From the NCBI GenBank assembly GCA_025618425.1, contig CM046838.1:3787715-3851714 (forward strand): a DNA stretch of 64,000 nucleotides, in the 5' to 3' direction. Of the stretch, positions 48,800-61,700 are shown piece by piece. Under the pieces are notes generated by a model. The model was not told the DNA's origin and made no database searches. It saw only the letters and a program-made list of their open reading frames with translations. Origin of the DNA: Heliocidaris tuberculata (Eukaryota; Echinodermata; Echinoidea; Camarodonta; Echinometridae). The translations under genes were made by a program, and so were the position numbers. Every line of letters starts with the position of its first letter. Position 1 is the stretch's first letter.

Positions 48800-50600
48800 T
48801 ATGATTTGATTTTACCCCATAGTGAAAAAAAGATATTAAAGGGAGCCACCGCTCGATATCCATGTACGTTCAATTTCATTCGATTGCCCCTATTACAAGG
48901 CCGTGCATAACAACAATCTTGGAGCGGCGAACAAAACTGCCGTCGAGGGTGGGGTAGTTTGTCAGTTGGGTTTTTCAGTTCGTCTTTCTTCGGTCGAATG
49001 CGTGCTGCATACACACAATTCATGCGTTTACCGAAGATGTACGGAGATTCCTGAATATTACCCGAGCCGGGCCAAGCTCCAAAACACCACGATTGGCGAC
49101 TTTTCGTTCCCTATAATTACATTGATAAATGCCTATCTTTGAATTCAAGTGGAGAAATTTTGAAAGTTTATTGAAAACTCAAGACCCATATTCAGGGTAT
49201 CAGAGCACAAAATATGATGGAATACAACAATATAATGTACAATTTCATGTTTCGCTTCCATAGATTACTTACAAGTTCAATCAGAAATAACATCATAATT
49301 AGATTTATAATAAGCTATAGCGTTACAATAAGAGTAGTAATAATGGCAATACCAATAAAAACAGTTATAATAATTACAATAATATTGATAATGATTAGAA
49401 TAATAATGATGATAATAAAAACTAACAATAATCATAATAACAATCATAATGATGGTGATGGTAATAATATAGGTTTTCCTGGCCAATTTCGCACTTTTGT
49501 TAGTCCATTTGATAAAACGTTCATTCGACTTAGAGCGAAATCTCGTTTGCCTCTTTTCTGTCATTCGAAAGTGTTTTTAAGTAATTCAATTTAGCTTTTC
49601 AAGCACGGAATTTTGCATTTTTATCATTCAAATTAACACATGCGGAGTAGTCATTCAAATTCGCAAGCAGCTGCCGTAAAGGATCGTTCGAGCATTCAAT
49701 TTGGCGAATGGGCAGTCAAATTCGTAACATTTTCATTCATATTAACTTATTCTCTTAAATATCTACAGAATTCCCCTAAATAGGGGGCTGATTCCAAAAT
49801 TAATATCTCTTTGAGTCCATGATATAATGACCCCTCTGATTTGGGACTATACTTCAAAGGATAAATTGCATTTTACACGGGCCCGTGTTCAAAAGTTGAT
49901 ACAACTAAGTATAAACTTACGCGTTACTTGGAGAAATGTGTAAAATAATGAATTTTATTCATTCATATACGAAGATGCGAATTTTCAAATCTTGTGCATG
50001 AATTATCAAGTTTAGTTGCCTTCTGAAATCTCTTTGTCAATCCAATCAAGATGGGGAATCATCTGTGCAAAGAAAAAAAAAAGGCTGATGGCGATTGCCC
50101 CCATTATGTATAAATAACCCTCGTAAATTTCAATATAACCTCATTGCCCTTAATTGGGTTCAATGCAAAAATGTCACTGGTTGTAGAAGTAAGAAAATAG
50201 CCCCCCCCCTCCCCCGGATTTTTTTTGGTTGTTTTTGCCTGGTAATCATAGGTATACACTGTAAGACCTTCATCTCGACCTATTTTCGTTTTACTTCATG
50301 CAAAGGAACAATTTTCAAGGGAGTAATTTTGAAGGGGAAAAAACGTTAAGGCTTTGTTTCGGGAGGCATATATCGTGTCTTAAAAAAATCTTTGATATTT
50401 TTAACAAAAAATCTTCATATATGATTTGATTTTACCCTAGATAGTAGAAGAATTATAACAGTTACATTAATAACAACGTTTCTTTGGAAATTATTCAAGT
50501 GAAGAGAAACAAGAACAGTTTTAGGTATAAAATCTAAAAGCGGCTGATATCTCGAAAGTACCAAAACAGAGATACGTCGTTTTGCCAAATCACGGCCGTG
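48800..50600. other. Intergenic DNA, no gene seen
   Basis: AATAATAA-rich low-complexity sequence at about 49290-49480, and an ATTCAAATT-rich patch at 49560-49745. Short open frames here look spurious. Confidence 0.5.
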
Positions 50601-50604
50601 GCGT

Positions 50605-50871
50605 TAATTTATTTTGACTCAACTTGCTAAAAAATTTGTCGCCCTCTGGTGGCAGCTGATTCGTTTTGGTTTTGGAAATCAAAATCTCTTCAAATGTTGT
50701 TCTGAGGGATATTCTGTTCACAAAATGTTATGAGAAAGGGGGCAAAGAGTTTTCACGGAGTTGAAGGAAATGCTGAATGGATACTGCAAAGTATTAAACA
50801 CAGACAACTCCAGTTGAGACTCGTGTCTTCTTCATTCACTGGGGGGATTTAGTGACTCTACCGAAGCTACA
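50605..50871 (+). mobile_element. Fragment of the BEL/Pao 5' region (second copy)
   Basis: GGCAGCTGATTCGTT through GGGGGGATTTAGTGACTCTA and CCGAAGCTACA matches 24890-25130, with one gap of about 22 bases. Similarity stops exactly after GAAGCTACA, so the fragment is truncated there. Confidence 0.8.
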
Positions 50872-52535
50872 TAAATCATATCGTACCCAACGGGTTCATG
50901 TCCAGGACCACAAGCAGATTCATTGGACAATAGACCAGATGATACAAGATGTCAGAAGCAGGTTGGAGGATCAAGTTCTAGGGATGATGCAAAGCAGTGC
51001 TGTCAAGTTGAAATGTGAGCCTTTAGTGCAAAGAACTGCTCCTTCCCTGGGGAACCCTACAAGGATACATAAATAATAAAATATGCATTTTTCATTTTGT
51101 TAAGAATTACATTTTTACAAAATAAGCTGCTTGTTTCAAAGACATCATATACAATTATACATACATTTGACCAACTTTAAATATCATATATGGCATTTAG
51201 AAAATGTTGATAATTAATAAGTTATTAAAGACCTAGGTGCTTTACATGACACAGTAGAATAGCCACAGATAAAAACACTTCAGAGGAAGGAAAAAAAATG
51301 GGGAAAAAAGCAACAATTGACCCCAACCAGAATACTACGTATATATAAAATGTACAGACATTCAATTCTGATAAATACACGTAGCATGATAGAATAACAT
51401 AAAAATAAAATTAGATATTGTACATGTAATAATTCAGAAATGAGATGATAAAATGAAAACAGGAAATAGTGTGAGTGCGTGACACAAGGAGATAAGACAT
51501 CAGGAAGAAAGAGAGAGAAAGAGAGGGAGAAAGAGAGGCAAGAGATTACAAGGAGATAAAAGAGAGTGATGATTATACCTTAATAGGAGTTTTCCAGTCA
51601 CTTTGATTTATACTTGGGGAAGGACCTTCACTTCCAATGGATGTCCTATACAGAAATGTATTGGTATATGAACGTTCAATTTAACATTTAAAGCTCACCG
51701 CACACTATATGATTGACTGCGATCCAATTTTAGAAATAAATCACAATATGATTAACTATGGACCATTAAACAAATAATATCCACCTGATTCAGGTTCTGA
51801 ACAATAATATGAATACTAAACATAGGATTTTGGTGTGCTGTCAGCATTATACCTGGAATAAGGTCCAAATAAGTTTCAAATCGTAGACAATCATAGGACT
51901 GCTCTGATGTCACTATGACTCGAGGATGATATGGCCTTTCCTCCAAATAGAAAGCTTGCAATGGGCCGTATTTTAGATTTTACTATCTGTATGACTATTC
52001 ACAACATCAATACAAAATATTTTATGCGTATTAAATGTTAATATCAAATGTTATTACATTTTCTTCCAAAGTCGGATCACAGAGCGATTGTATAGTGTAC
52101 GGTGGTCTTTAGTCTTCAAAACAAAACTAACCAACAACAACAAGAAAAGATGATATATACATGTAGTCTCTTGATTGAAAGTCAAGTGAATTAAGCACTA
52201 AACTATAACACATTTGATAGAAATTTTAAACTGCTGATTAAATTCTTCAAATTTTGATACATGTACTTCATGTACCTTCAAAATTGTGGTCATAACTAAA
52301 GAATCTTTGATAAAAGTCACATGTTCACTATGACATCACAAAAAATAACAGATCACCAAATTTCAAGAATATAACATCCATTATTATGCCTGGCATGGCC
52401 AAGCATTGCCTGGGCAGAAGGGCAATGAAGTGTATTGTTTTAAAACTTGTGCTGCTACATGCCAAGTGGGTTTCACAGTGACTTATCCCATCAAGGTGCC
52501 TAAGTTAAAACATAACTGATGCCTAGATATAATTT
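50872..52535. other. Intergenic region between converging genes
   Basis: A 74-codon frame (50852-51076) has no recognisable domain and no splice context that I trust. The rest is AT-rich. The 3' UTR of the SPICE1-like gene should start below 52536, but I see no certain polyadenylation signal. Confidence 0.45.
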
Positions 52536-52714
52536 CTACCTCTTGGAAGCAGGAGTACTTGTTGCCGAGATTTCCAGCTCACTGAGCTTTGGCATGGACA
52601 CATGGATTGTTCTTCCCTCTGATACAACATGGGATGTTCCAGTGGGTATGGGTCTCTGTGATGGTGACTCTCTTGTAATCGGCGAGACAGGGGGTGAGGC
52701 TCCAATCAGCACTC
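52536..52714 (-). CDS. SPICE1: SPICE1-like last exon
   Basis: Acceptor GCCATCATAG; entering phase 1; stop TAG at 52538-52536. It includes SPPVSPITRESPS and SMPKLSELE, as at the C-terminus of SPICE1. Confidence 0.85.
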
Positions 52715-55700
52715 CTATGATGGCAATAAAGGCGAAAACATCTACTGATTAATTTGTAAATTTTGTTTTTCTTCATATTTTAACAAGTCTTTTAATAAAG
52801 AGAAAGTGTGAGATTTCTCATTCCTGTTATGTCAGTTTCAAAGAACATCGTAGCAGAAATGTCCACTGAAAAGGACTGCTCTTCAAATGCGCTCATATTT
52901 ACAATCCTATGTACCCATTTCTGTGTGCAGTGCATGCGCTTTTCAGCAAGCTTGGGTAAATTTCATCATTTTTAAGATTCGAAAACCTCATAATAATAAC
53001 AATAAAAATATAGATTTCTAAAGTGCGCTTTCTGATGCAAATGTATTCATTAACTAATGTCATTATTAGTATACACAAATTCTTTATGGAGACATGATCA
53101 ACCTTTCCCAATAACTTTGAGGAAGTTTCTTTCAAAATGTAATCGTATGACCAGAGTTCAACTTTATCTTAAAAGAGAAAGTTTAATGTACATAATACCC
53201 CAAACTACATGTATATGAAGTTTTAAATGCAAGGTGTTTCAAGTTAAACTTTTCTCTGTGTACCTCAAACACACACTCCTACCTGTTATTACAGCTTGTA
53301 ATGCTCCCCCCCCCCCCCCCTTTAATCCCTTCTGTGCTCTGGGCAGTATATCCAATGTGTAAGAATGTTTATGTTGGACTACAATTTCGGACCCAAAACA
53401 GATGTTTCATCTTCTTGAAACGGATACAGGAAAATACACTGAGTAAGTAACTCGTCTGGAGTTTCCAAAGAATGAAATTTTCACATTTGCATCTTGAAAT
53501 CCATTCATATTTTTTTCTTAAACCTGGTGGCACACAAGCAGTAAAATATCAAACAAAATCATATATATGTACATGACATACCTGTATGTTTGGCAGACAC
53601 CCTGTGGTCCGTAGCTTCCCCTCCACTTGTAGTAGGTCTCCGAGGAGCAGAGACACTGCTCTCTCCACCGTACACATCTTTGAACTGCTCCAGTCTGGCC
53701 TGAGCCTCTACCCGCTGTCTCGACAACAATGCTATCTTCTCATTCAGATCAACAGAAGTATTCTCTCCTCCAGGCTCTACTGTGCCATCTACAGATGCTT
53801 CATAGACAGTATCCATGGTAACAGGATGAACATTCCTGGAGGATTGTTGCTGGTGGTGGTCTTGGCCGTTCGGTCCTACCCTGCCTGGTTGAGCATGTGG
53901 TTGGTAGTGTCCGGTAGTGTTCTCTGAGGCAACCTGGTGTAGAATGTTCTTGATGACGGTGGTTTCGCCATAGTCACCAGGCAGGGAGTGGTATCGTGTA
54001 GATGTGCTGTCCATGGAAACAATGGAAGGTGCTCCTTTCTTCTGTCCATCCAGGCTGGAGGTGTAATTATTGAGTAACGGATGTTGAGGAGGATGTCTTG
54101 ACTGGCTTGTGGGATCACTACTCTTCAGGGGATGGCTCTGGAAACCGGGGAATTGTGATCTATTTCCAAAGGACACTGCTTTTGGCTGATGAGTGGACAC
54201 CTTGGTGCCACCAGACAGGTTAGAGCTGATACTTATAGCAGTAATTCCTCCAGGAGCGAGGCTGTAAGATGCACTCATGAGAGATTGAGATTGGTAGCCA
54301 GGTGGTTTGATGAAATCTCTCCTATCCTTCTGCCTCGGTGGAGACAGCAGCATTGCAGGCTGGATCGGACGGAGGTGCTGACCAGAAGAAGTCACAATGG
54401 CATCCGTTTTTTGCTGACTTGAACTACTAAATGCACCAGTCCTTGAGGTTGATATATTGTTACCCAGTGAGATGGGATCATTATCTTTCTGCGCACTGGA
54501 AGACATTACTGAGGACACACCAAATGTTGATGTACTAGCAGTTTCAGCCATAGCTCTTTGGACATCACCTGACTGTAATCCACTGCTTTGAATACCACTT
54601 GGGACATTTGTCTGCATGTTTCTAAGATTGCCTTTTCCCTGTATGGGACGAGAGGTCATCAATCTGTCCATGGTGTGCTGGCTTAACTGAGGAACTTGAT
54701 GACCAGTACTGACCGGGTGGCCAGTAGCTTTAGAACCTTTCAAAACCTCCCTTGGGTTGACTAATGATTTTGCCTCAGTGGATTGTATCTGGGAGGTGCT
54801 GGGTTTATATGCAGTCTCTCCTGCCAATGAAACATGTCTCGTTCTATCACTTGGCAGTGTTGGTTGAGTCAAGGTGGCTGGCAAAGAGACTGGAGCTGAT
54901 GAAGTAACTGGAGTAGTTCCAGGATTGAGACCAGTTTGTTGGACGGTTTTGTTTTGAATTGTATTCGTTGAATGAACCATGGCTGTTGTAGATGCTGTTG
55001 TCAGTGGCTTGGAAACTTGATCTTGACTCAGAGTCGGACCTTGCTCTGGAAAATCTACAAAATACAGAATACAAATTTTAGTCTTGTGCAATACAACTAA
55101 AAATATTTTTTTTTTTTCTCTCACAAATCAACATCAATTTGTCTATATGTATAGTGATGACAATGGAAAAACTTAATGTAATAGGTAAACACAATATTCT
55201 TAATTGCGAAGTTTGTGATGCAAACATCTGTTTAGCCAGATAACTATCATGTTCCACATCAGGATGATTTCTTTAGCCTGGCTGCTAAGAATGCAAGTAT
55301 GCTTACAGAGAAACAAACAGGGGACTGACAGCCCTCATCAGTTCTATCCAAGGAACTTAGTAATTGAAGAATAATGCCTTTAACAAAGGACACTACTATA
55401 TCAACTTGGGGCTGAACCTGGGACCTTTGTTTAAGAGGCTACTGCTCAACCAATGAAGCCCAGAACTGTTCATCCCATACATCTAGTTATGAGGTTGTGA
55501 AATGTACAATGAATGTGAGCTTTTAAATGGTCTAAAACATACCTTCTTTATCTTTCCCAGCTGTAGGTGGTAACACATTGTCCACATAAAATTCTCTGTT
55601 AGCCAGCAAATGCTGTAAAAAAATATTAGAGATATCTTTTAGGACAAATAGCAAAATCTGGGTCATTATTACCACCCAATTGACTGAATTTGATATCTGA

Positions 55701-58700
55701 TTAACAGGTTACGGAGTTGATACCATTGGAATCTGATGTAATAACAAAGTGTTACAATAAAATATTTACAGTGATGAGTGTGACAAAAATGGTCTGGTGT
55801 TAAATATCACCACCATGTTTATCACTGGTGAACAGTTTCATACAAGCACTGTAAGCAAGGTGTAGTATGGATAAGGGTAAATGGAACATAATAATCATGT
55901 CAATGATAAAACAACCACTTCATGATGATATGACAGACAGGATAATATCCTAAACATTCAACTCCTCATTATCTATCCATATACAGTGAAACCTCATTAT
56001 AAAGAACACTGTTATAACAAGCTCTCGTTATAACAAGATAATTTTCTTGGTCCCACACCTCTGTATTTTATTGTTTTTTAGCCCTGATATAATAATGTTT
56101 AAATATAACAAGGAGGACATGTCAACACAATCCACATTAACACTATGATACCAAACATACATACAGAACTCAAGACAATGAAAATACTCTTTTCTTGCTG
56201 TTTGCACTTGTACAAAATTAAGTTCTAGATTATCCTAAAAACAGAACAGTCCTATAGTATGGGAATGTTTTTGTAATGATGTTACACCTTAATCACTATA
56301 TTTCTCTGTCCCTAGTCCCTATGTTCCCAAACCCTAACGTAAACCAATGATCTGAGCCTGATCGTTTAGTCATGGATGGACACTGGACAAATTTTAAAAG
56401 TTTGAAGGCCTGTAGAAAATAAGGATTTAATTGTAGAGAGTTATTTATGTTTCATTGTGAAGGGCATCACTGAAGGAGTTGAAATTTGATAAAATTCGGT
56501 TGCCATGGTTGTCTACTAAAATTATCATCAACAAAATGTTCAATGTCATGGACGGACAAAATGCCTACTCTTAAGCGATCAGGCTCATCTTGCTTTGGAG
56601 AAGAGAGAACATAGGTACAGGCTGCTAAAAAGGGTATATCACATACCTTTGATAATTATGTCTTACCTCTACAATCTGTAGCCTTTGTTCCATCTGATGG
56701 ATCTGTTTCCTAGCTTCAGCTTGGATCTTCATGTTCAGTTCTTGAGACTGCATCATGTCCTAAATTGATAAGATGAAAGACTTGAGATTTCAACTCTCAT
56801 CCATCGTAATATTCCATGAAGGAGTACTGGCAGAAGAATCTCAGACTGCCAAACATTTTGAATGTGAACGCAAGAGACTCGATCATATGGAATAGGGTCG
56901 TAAAGGAGATTCAAAATCCCATCCCACAACACGAGAAAAAAGACAATAAATGAGAATGATGAATGGGTAAACTTAAGGACGGAACAATGATAGCCGAGTC
57001 TTATGAGGAACATAATACCTTCATCCAACCTCCCAAAATGGCAACACAGTCTTTTAAATGTGAGTTCAAGTTGTTTTGCAAGAAACTATGGAGGTGAAAC
57101 GTTCTTTTAATAATTGAAATAAAAACAATACTGGTGTCTAATATAACACTCATATGTACCATACACAGTGCTCAAAATGCCCCTACATTACCTGTGGTTT
57201 TAACAAACCACTGAAATACATTTTTGACATTTTATTATTGAAGTTATACTTACAACAGTCATAGCATCAATAATCTGTCTCTGTTCAGCCGTCTCCTGTT
57301 CCAGTCTTCTTCTTCCTTCCCTCTCCTGTACAAACTGAGTTTCACTCTAGACAGAGAGTTAAGAGACATCATAAATTATATTAAATAAATTTCAGATACA
57401 GCTGCTGACAGTACATTATGCATGAGAAACAAACATTAAGTGGCACATCAAAAGTGTTTTGCACTGTTCATAGAACAAACAAAAAAGATTTTGCATGAAT
57501 CATATGCAAACATGTTTGTTGTTGATTTCACTATACAGTTTGACCGTGTTTGCCTCTTCTTTTCGATATTTTGGCTGTTAAAGAAAAAATTGAGTGTTGA
57601 TCATGTGCTTCAATTGTTAAAGAAACTGTCTCACAGCAAATGGGAAAGGTTGATCATGACTACATAAGAACTGGTGTATACTGTGAGGTTTTGGAATCAT
57701 CAAAATGAAAAGTAATCCTGCTGAAATGCATAAACACTGCACACAAAAATGGGTATATTGGACTGCACACACATGTGGCATGAATGTTCGGCCCCAATAC
57801 TTTAGCTACTTCTCTTCATACCTCGAATATGAGGGTATTTGAGGAGCAATTATCCTTATTAAGGAACATTTCCACAATGATGTTCTTCCAAACTGACATT
57901 AAAGTGATTTGGTAACTTTGTAGAGGCTTGATAAAATCTGAGCTGCCTGGCCTTACATGCTATCAGTGTATGTAATATGGTGTAAAAATGAAGCCAAGGG
58001 AAAAAAAAAGCACTTCAAAATCATCATGTGCTTCGCAAAAGTAAACATATGCAAGTGATCGGAAAAGCCAGACTCATTTTCCCCCAAAGACTCAATGTTA
58101 GACTAAAGCGTATGGCCATACGCTTTCGTAAATGGGGAGTATTTAGTCATAGATATCTTAATGATAACATTATATATTTGAAAACCTTTCTATGCCTGTC
58201 TATTGATTTATCCTTCTGAACATCATTATACAAGACAGATATCAGAATTCAACAATTTATTAAATCAAGCCTCCACAAATTTACCAAATCCCTTTAAAGA
58301 AATGAGAAAGCTCAAAAATTACTTTTTACCCTTCCCAGAACTCAACTTTTGCTTTAAGTGTTTTAATTTGTTTTGTGTTAATTTTTTTTCCCTTGCCTCT
58401 TTAGTTTTAGTTTTTGTTTTTTAAAATTGTTTTGTGTTTGGATTGAACTTAGCAGCTCATCACTACACATGTTTTGTGCATGTGATAGCCTTATATTTAC
58501 GGTACAGTAAGTACATGTATGTTTCATGAATGAGATGGCAGTGTACTCCTTTGATAATCAATGTGTAGAGTGCACTCTGCGTTAAATTACGAGAAGAGCA
58601 ATTTCAATGCCAGTGGATGTTTCCTCTGAACCTTACCTCATTGAGATGCTTGAGAATCTTGGTGAGTGTCTGGACTAAGAAAGCTGTGTATCCACTCAGC

Positions 58701-61700
58701 TGAGGGAAACCAGAACTAAAGGAATGGCTGACATCATTGGCCTGTTCACCACCTCTGGTTTTATCAAATGCACTGCATGCTGTCATCAGCTCATTCAGAT
58801 ACTGTGTGGAAATCAAATATAAAGATGACATAATGCTATTAAAACGATGTGAAGGTGGGCGCAGGTACACAGAAGTCAGCACCCTGATCCATTCCTTAGA
58901 TGGTCGATCCCACCAAAGATGCACGTTTGAACAGAGAACAGCTAAGTTCTTGTACTGAAACAGACACATGTTCATCTTGAAGTTTGTACCCACTGCAGAT
59001 ATTTCATGATCTATTTCAATAGCAAAGAACAAATAAATCAAGATTCAAGTGTTCGTTTATGATGTTTGCAAACAAAGAGGCACAGAAAGGGTCAAAGGCA
59101 ACTTCATAATTCCATGCTATATTTCGGTTGACATTACGGTGATGTAATGTGAAATAAATAATCATAAATATACTTTTTTTAAGGGCTTTGAGATGAAAGC
59201 ATTACAAGGAGAAATACATTTAGTAAAAACAAAAACAAACAAAAACATACCTGCTGAAATACATTTAGTAAAAACAAAAACAAACAAAAACATACCTGCC
59301 AACCTTCCCGTGAAAAACATAGGAATATCTCAAGGAAAAATTAGGAACGTGGTGTCTTTTGCATGCTTTTACACAGTAGTTTTTTCTGAAAAAGAGAGGA
59401 ATCTATGGTTCATGTTACTATTCTAAAGGCCAAAAATAGGAAATATTCCTCCAAAGAAGGAATGGTTGGTAGCTATGGAAAAAATTAAAAGTATCAATAA
59501 AATCAAATTAATAAATAAATTTAAAAAGCAAAACCAACTGCCCCCCCCCCAAAAAAAACCCCAACAGATCATTACAAGTTGGAGACAGAGAAAGGGTGAG
59601 AGCAAAAATTGTGGGGTTGGGGGAGGAGTCGAGAATAAAAAAATGGGAGGAAGAGACAGAATACCCCCCCCCCCCACACACACACACACGCACAAAATGG
59701 AAGATAAAGAGAAGTAAAATGAACAACTAATCACCATTCTGAGATCTTCCGGATTGGTTTTTTGAGTCATGTCTAGTAGAGAACTTTGACCTTTTGCTTT
59801 AGATCTTGACCTCATTTTCTTTTTAGCCTTGGTGGTATTGTTGAGAGCCTTTTGTTGTTTGGTGGCGAGGGGAGACTTCTCTGGTGTAACTGTTGGGTCT
59901 AAAACATAAAGAAAAACGTTAAATCAGGCTACTACAAATTCTTCAAATGAAAGCATGGTAACAGTCTGAGGCTTGTTACTCCTCATCAGAGCTTAACAAG
60001 TAAATGCTAAAGTATATACAGAAATATACAAGAAAATAACTGGCATACTGTATTGTCATTGTGATCCAATGCTGTATATAACCTGTCCGCAGGATAAAAC
60101 TTGTGATTGATACAGGGGTGTATCTTTAAAAAAAATCAAGATGTGACATATGTTAGGATAGGCCACTGAAAGAAATTCATAGTAATGTACATTGTACATG
60201 TACATGTAATTCATTGCTAGCTTTGAAAAAATATAGCTTTTATGATGATAAAGTACATATACATGACAATAAACTACTTTAAAATGTCAGCTTACAATGG
60301 GCACCAAGTAATCTTTAAAAAATTAATGGAAGCTCCCTGAAATTTCTCTAATTTTCCTTTTATCTGTTTCCTCCCCACTTACCCATGTTTTCTTTGTTGG
60401 AGTGATGCTTAGGCTGAATTCTCTCTCCCTTTTCATGTGGCTGCTAAAAATAAACAGAACTCATGTTATTTGCGATAAAATATCCCATTGAAAAATTTAC
60501 CATAGGAAACATATCAAATTGAGGGAATGTGTACAAGGGACTACACCCCTCCCTAGAAAAAAAAGGCTATTATAAAGAGTATGTAAACAACCCAAAGCAG
60601 TGATACGTCTGCACATCTTACTCGGTTATACTGTAGTGGTACAATGTAGGAGAGGCCCATGGTTACAAAGATTACACTGATTTCTCCTGCTATGCAAATT
60701 CTAAGAAATAAATAACAATACAAGAAAAAACACACTTAACACCAAAACATTTGTCTCCACTGACCAAATATATTAATAAGCCCTAAATGCGTGGATGCCC
60801 TCCACATGGATTCCTAACTATTTTCCAGTGTCAGAAATAAACATCAATTTGAATGATCTTAAACAGAAGATAAATGAACAGCATATTAAACTGTGGATAT
60901 AATGCATTTTGCAAAGAAACAAGTTTGTGGATATATTGCATTTTGCAAAAAAACAAGTTGAAAATTATGATTTTTTTTCCCAGAAAATTTATCACAGATT
61001 TCTTTTCAAGGCACATGTTATTTTAATATAAGTGAAGTGATCATTTCATAAGCATTTCATGACTTCTTGTACTTCGGTAACTCGTGGCAAAAAAATGTAG
61101 TTTTTCTTGCAATGTCTCAAATGGAGATAACATGTTTTGCAATGAAACTATTCAAATATTAAAATCCAAATTAACAAACTTCAGAAGAATTTCATAACTG
61201 CATGGAGACTGCATGGTCTTTTCAATGCATGTTACATAATAATGTATGAACAAGCACATTCTTGCTTACAACTTAAAAATATTACAAGATTATTTCACTG
61301 CAGGGGGCACAATATGGATATTTCAAGAAAAAGGGCTTCATAATCTATATATGTGACCCACCACCACAAAACGACCAATAAGTCAGAAATTTGGGTTTTA
61401 AAAATTTCAACACAGTTTGAAAGCTTAGATTCTAAGCTTTAAAATGATATATAACTTGTCTTGTATGGACTAAGCAAACCCTTGTAAATTACAATGAGAA
61501 TGCCAATGTGTCAGACAGGCTAATGACCAAAACAATAGAGAAAACAGGCTCTAAAGAAGAGTGACCATTTGAGAGCGCCCAATCTGTGTCCTATTGTTTG
61601 TCGCACAAAAGGTTGAGTCAAAACTCCCTAGCATACACTGTGAAGTACTAATTGCATTTGGTTGAAACTTTCCATACCTTCAGAATAGATATATTTCTTT

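Noticed and set aside
50852..51076. 74-codon frame after the BEL leader fragment
   Set aside because: No recognisable domain; too short to support as a gene.
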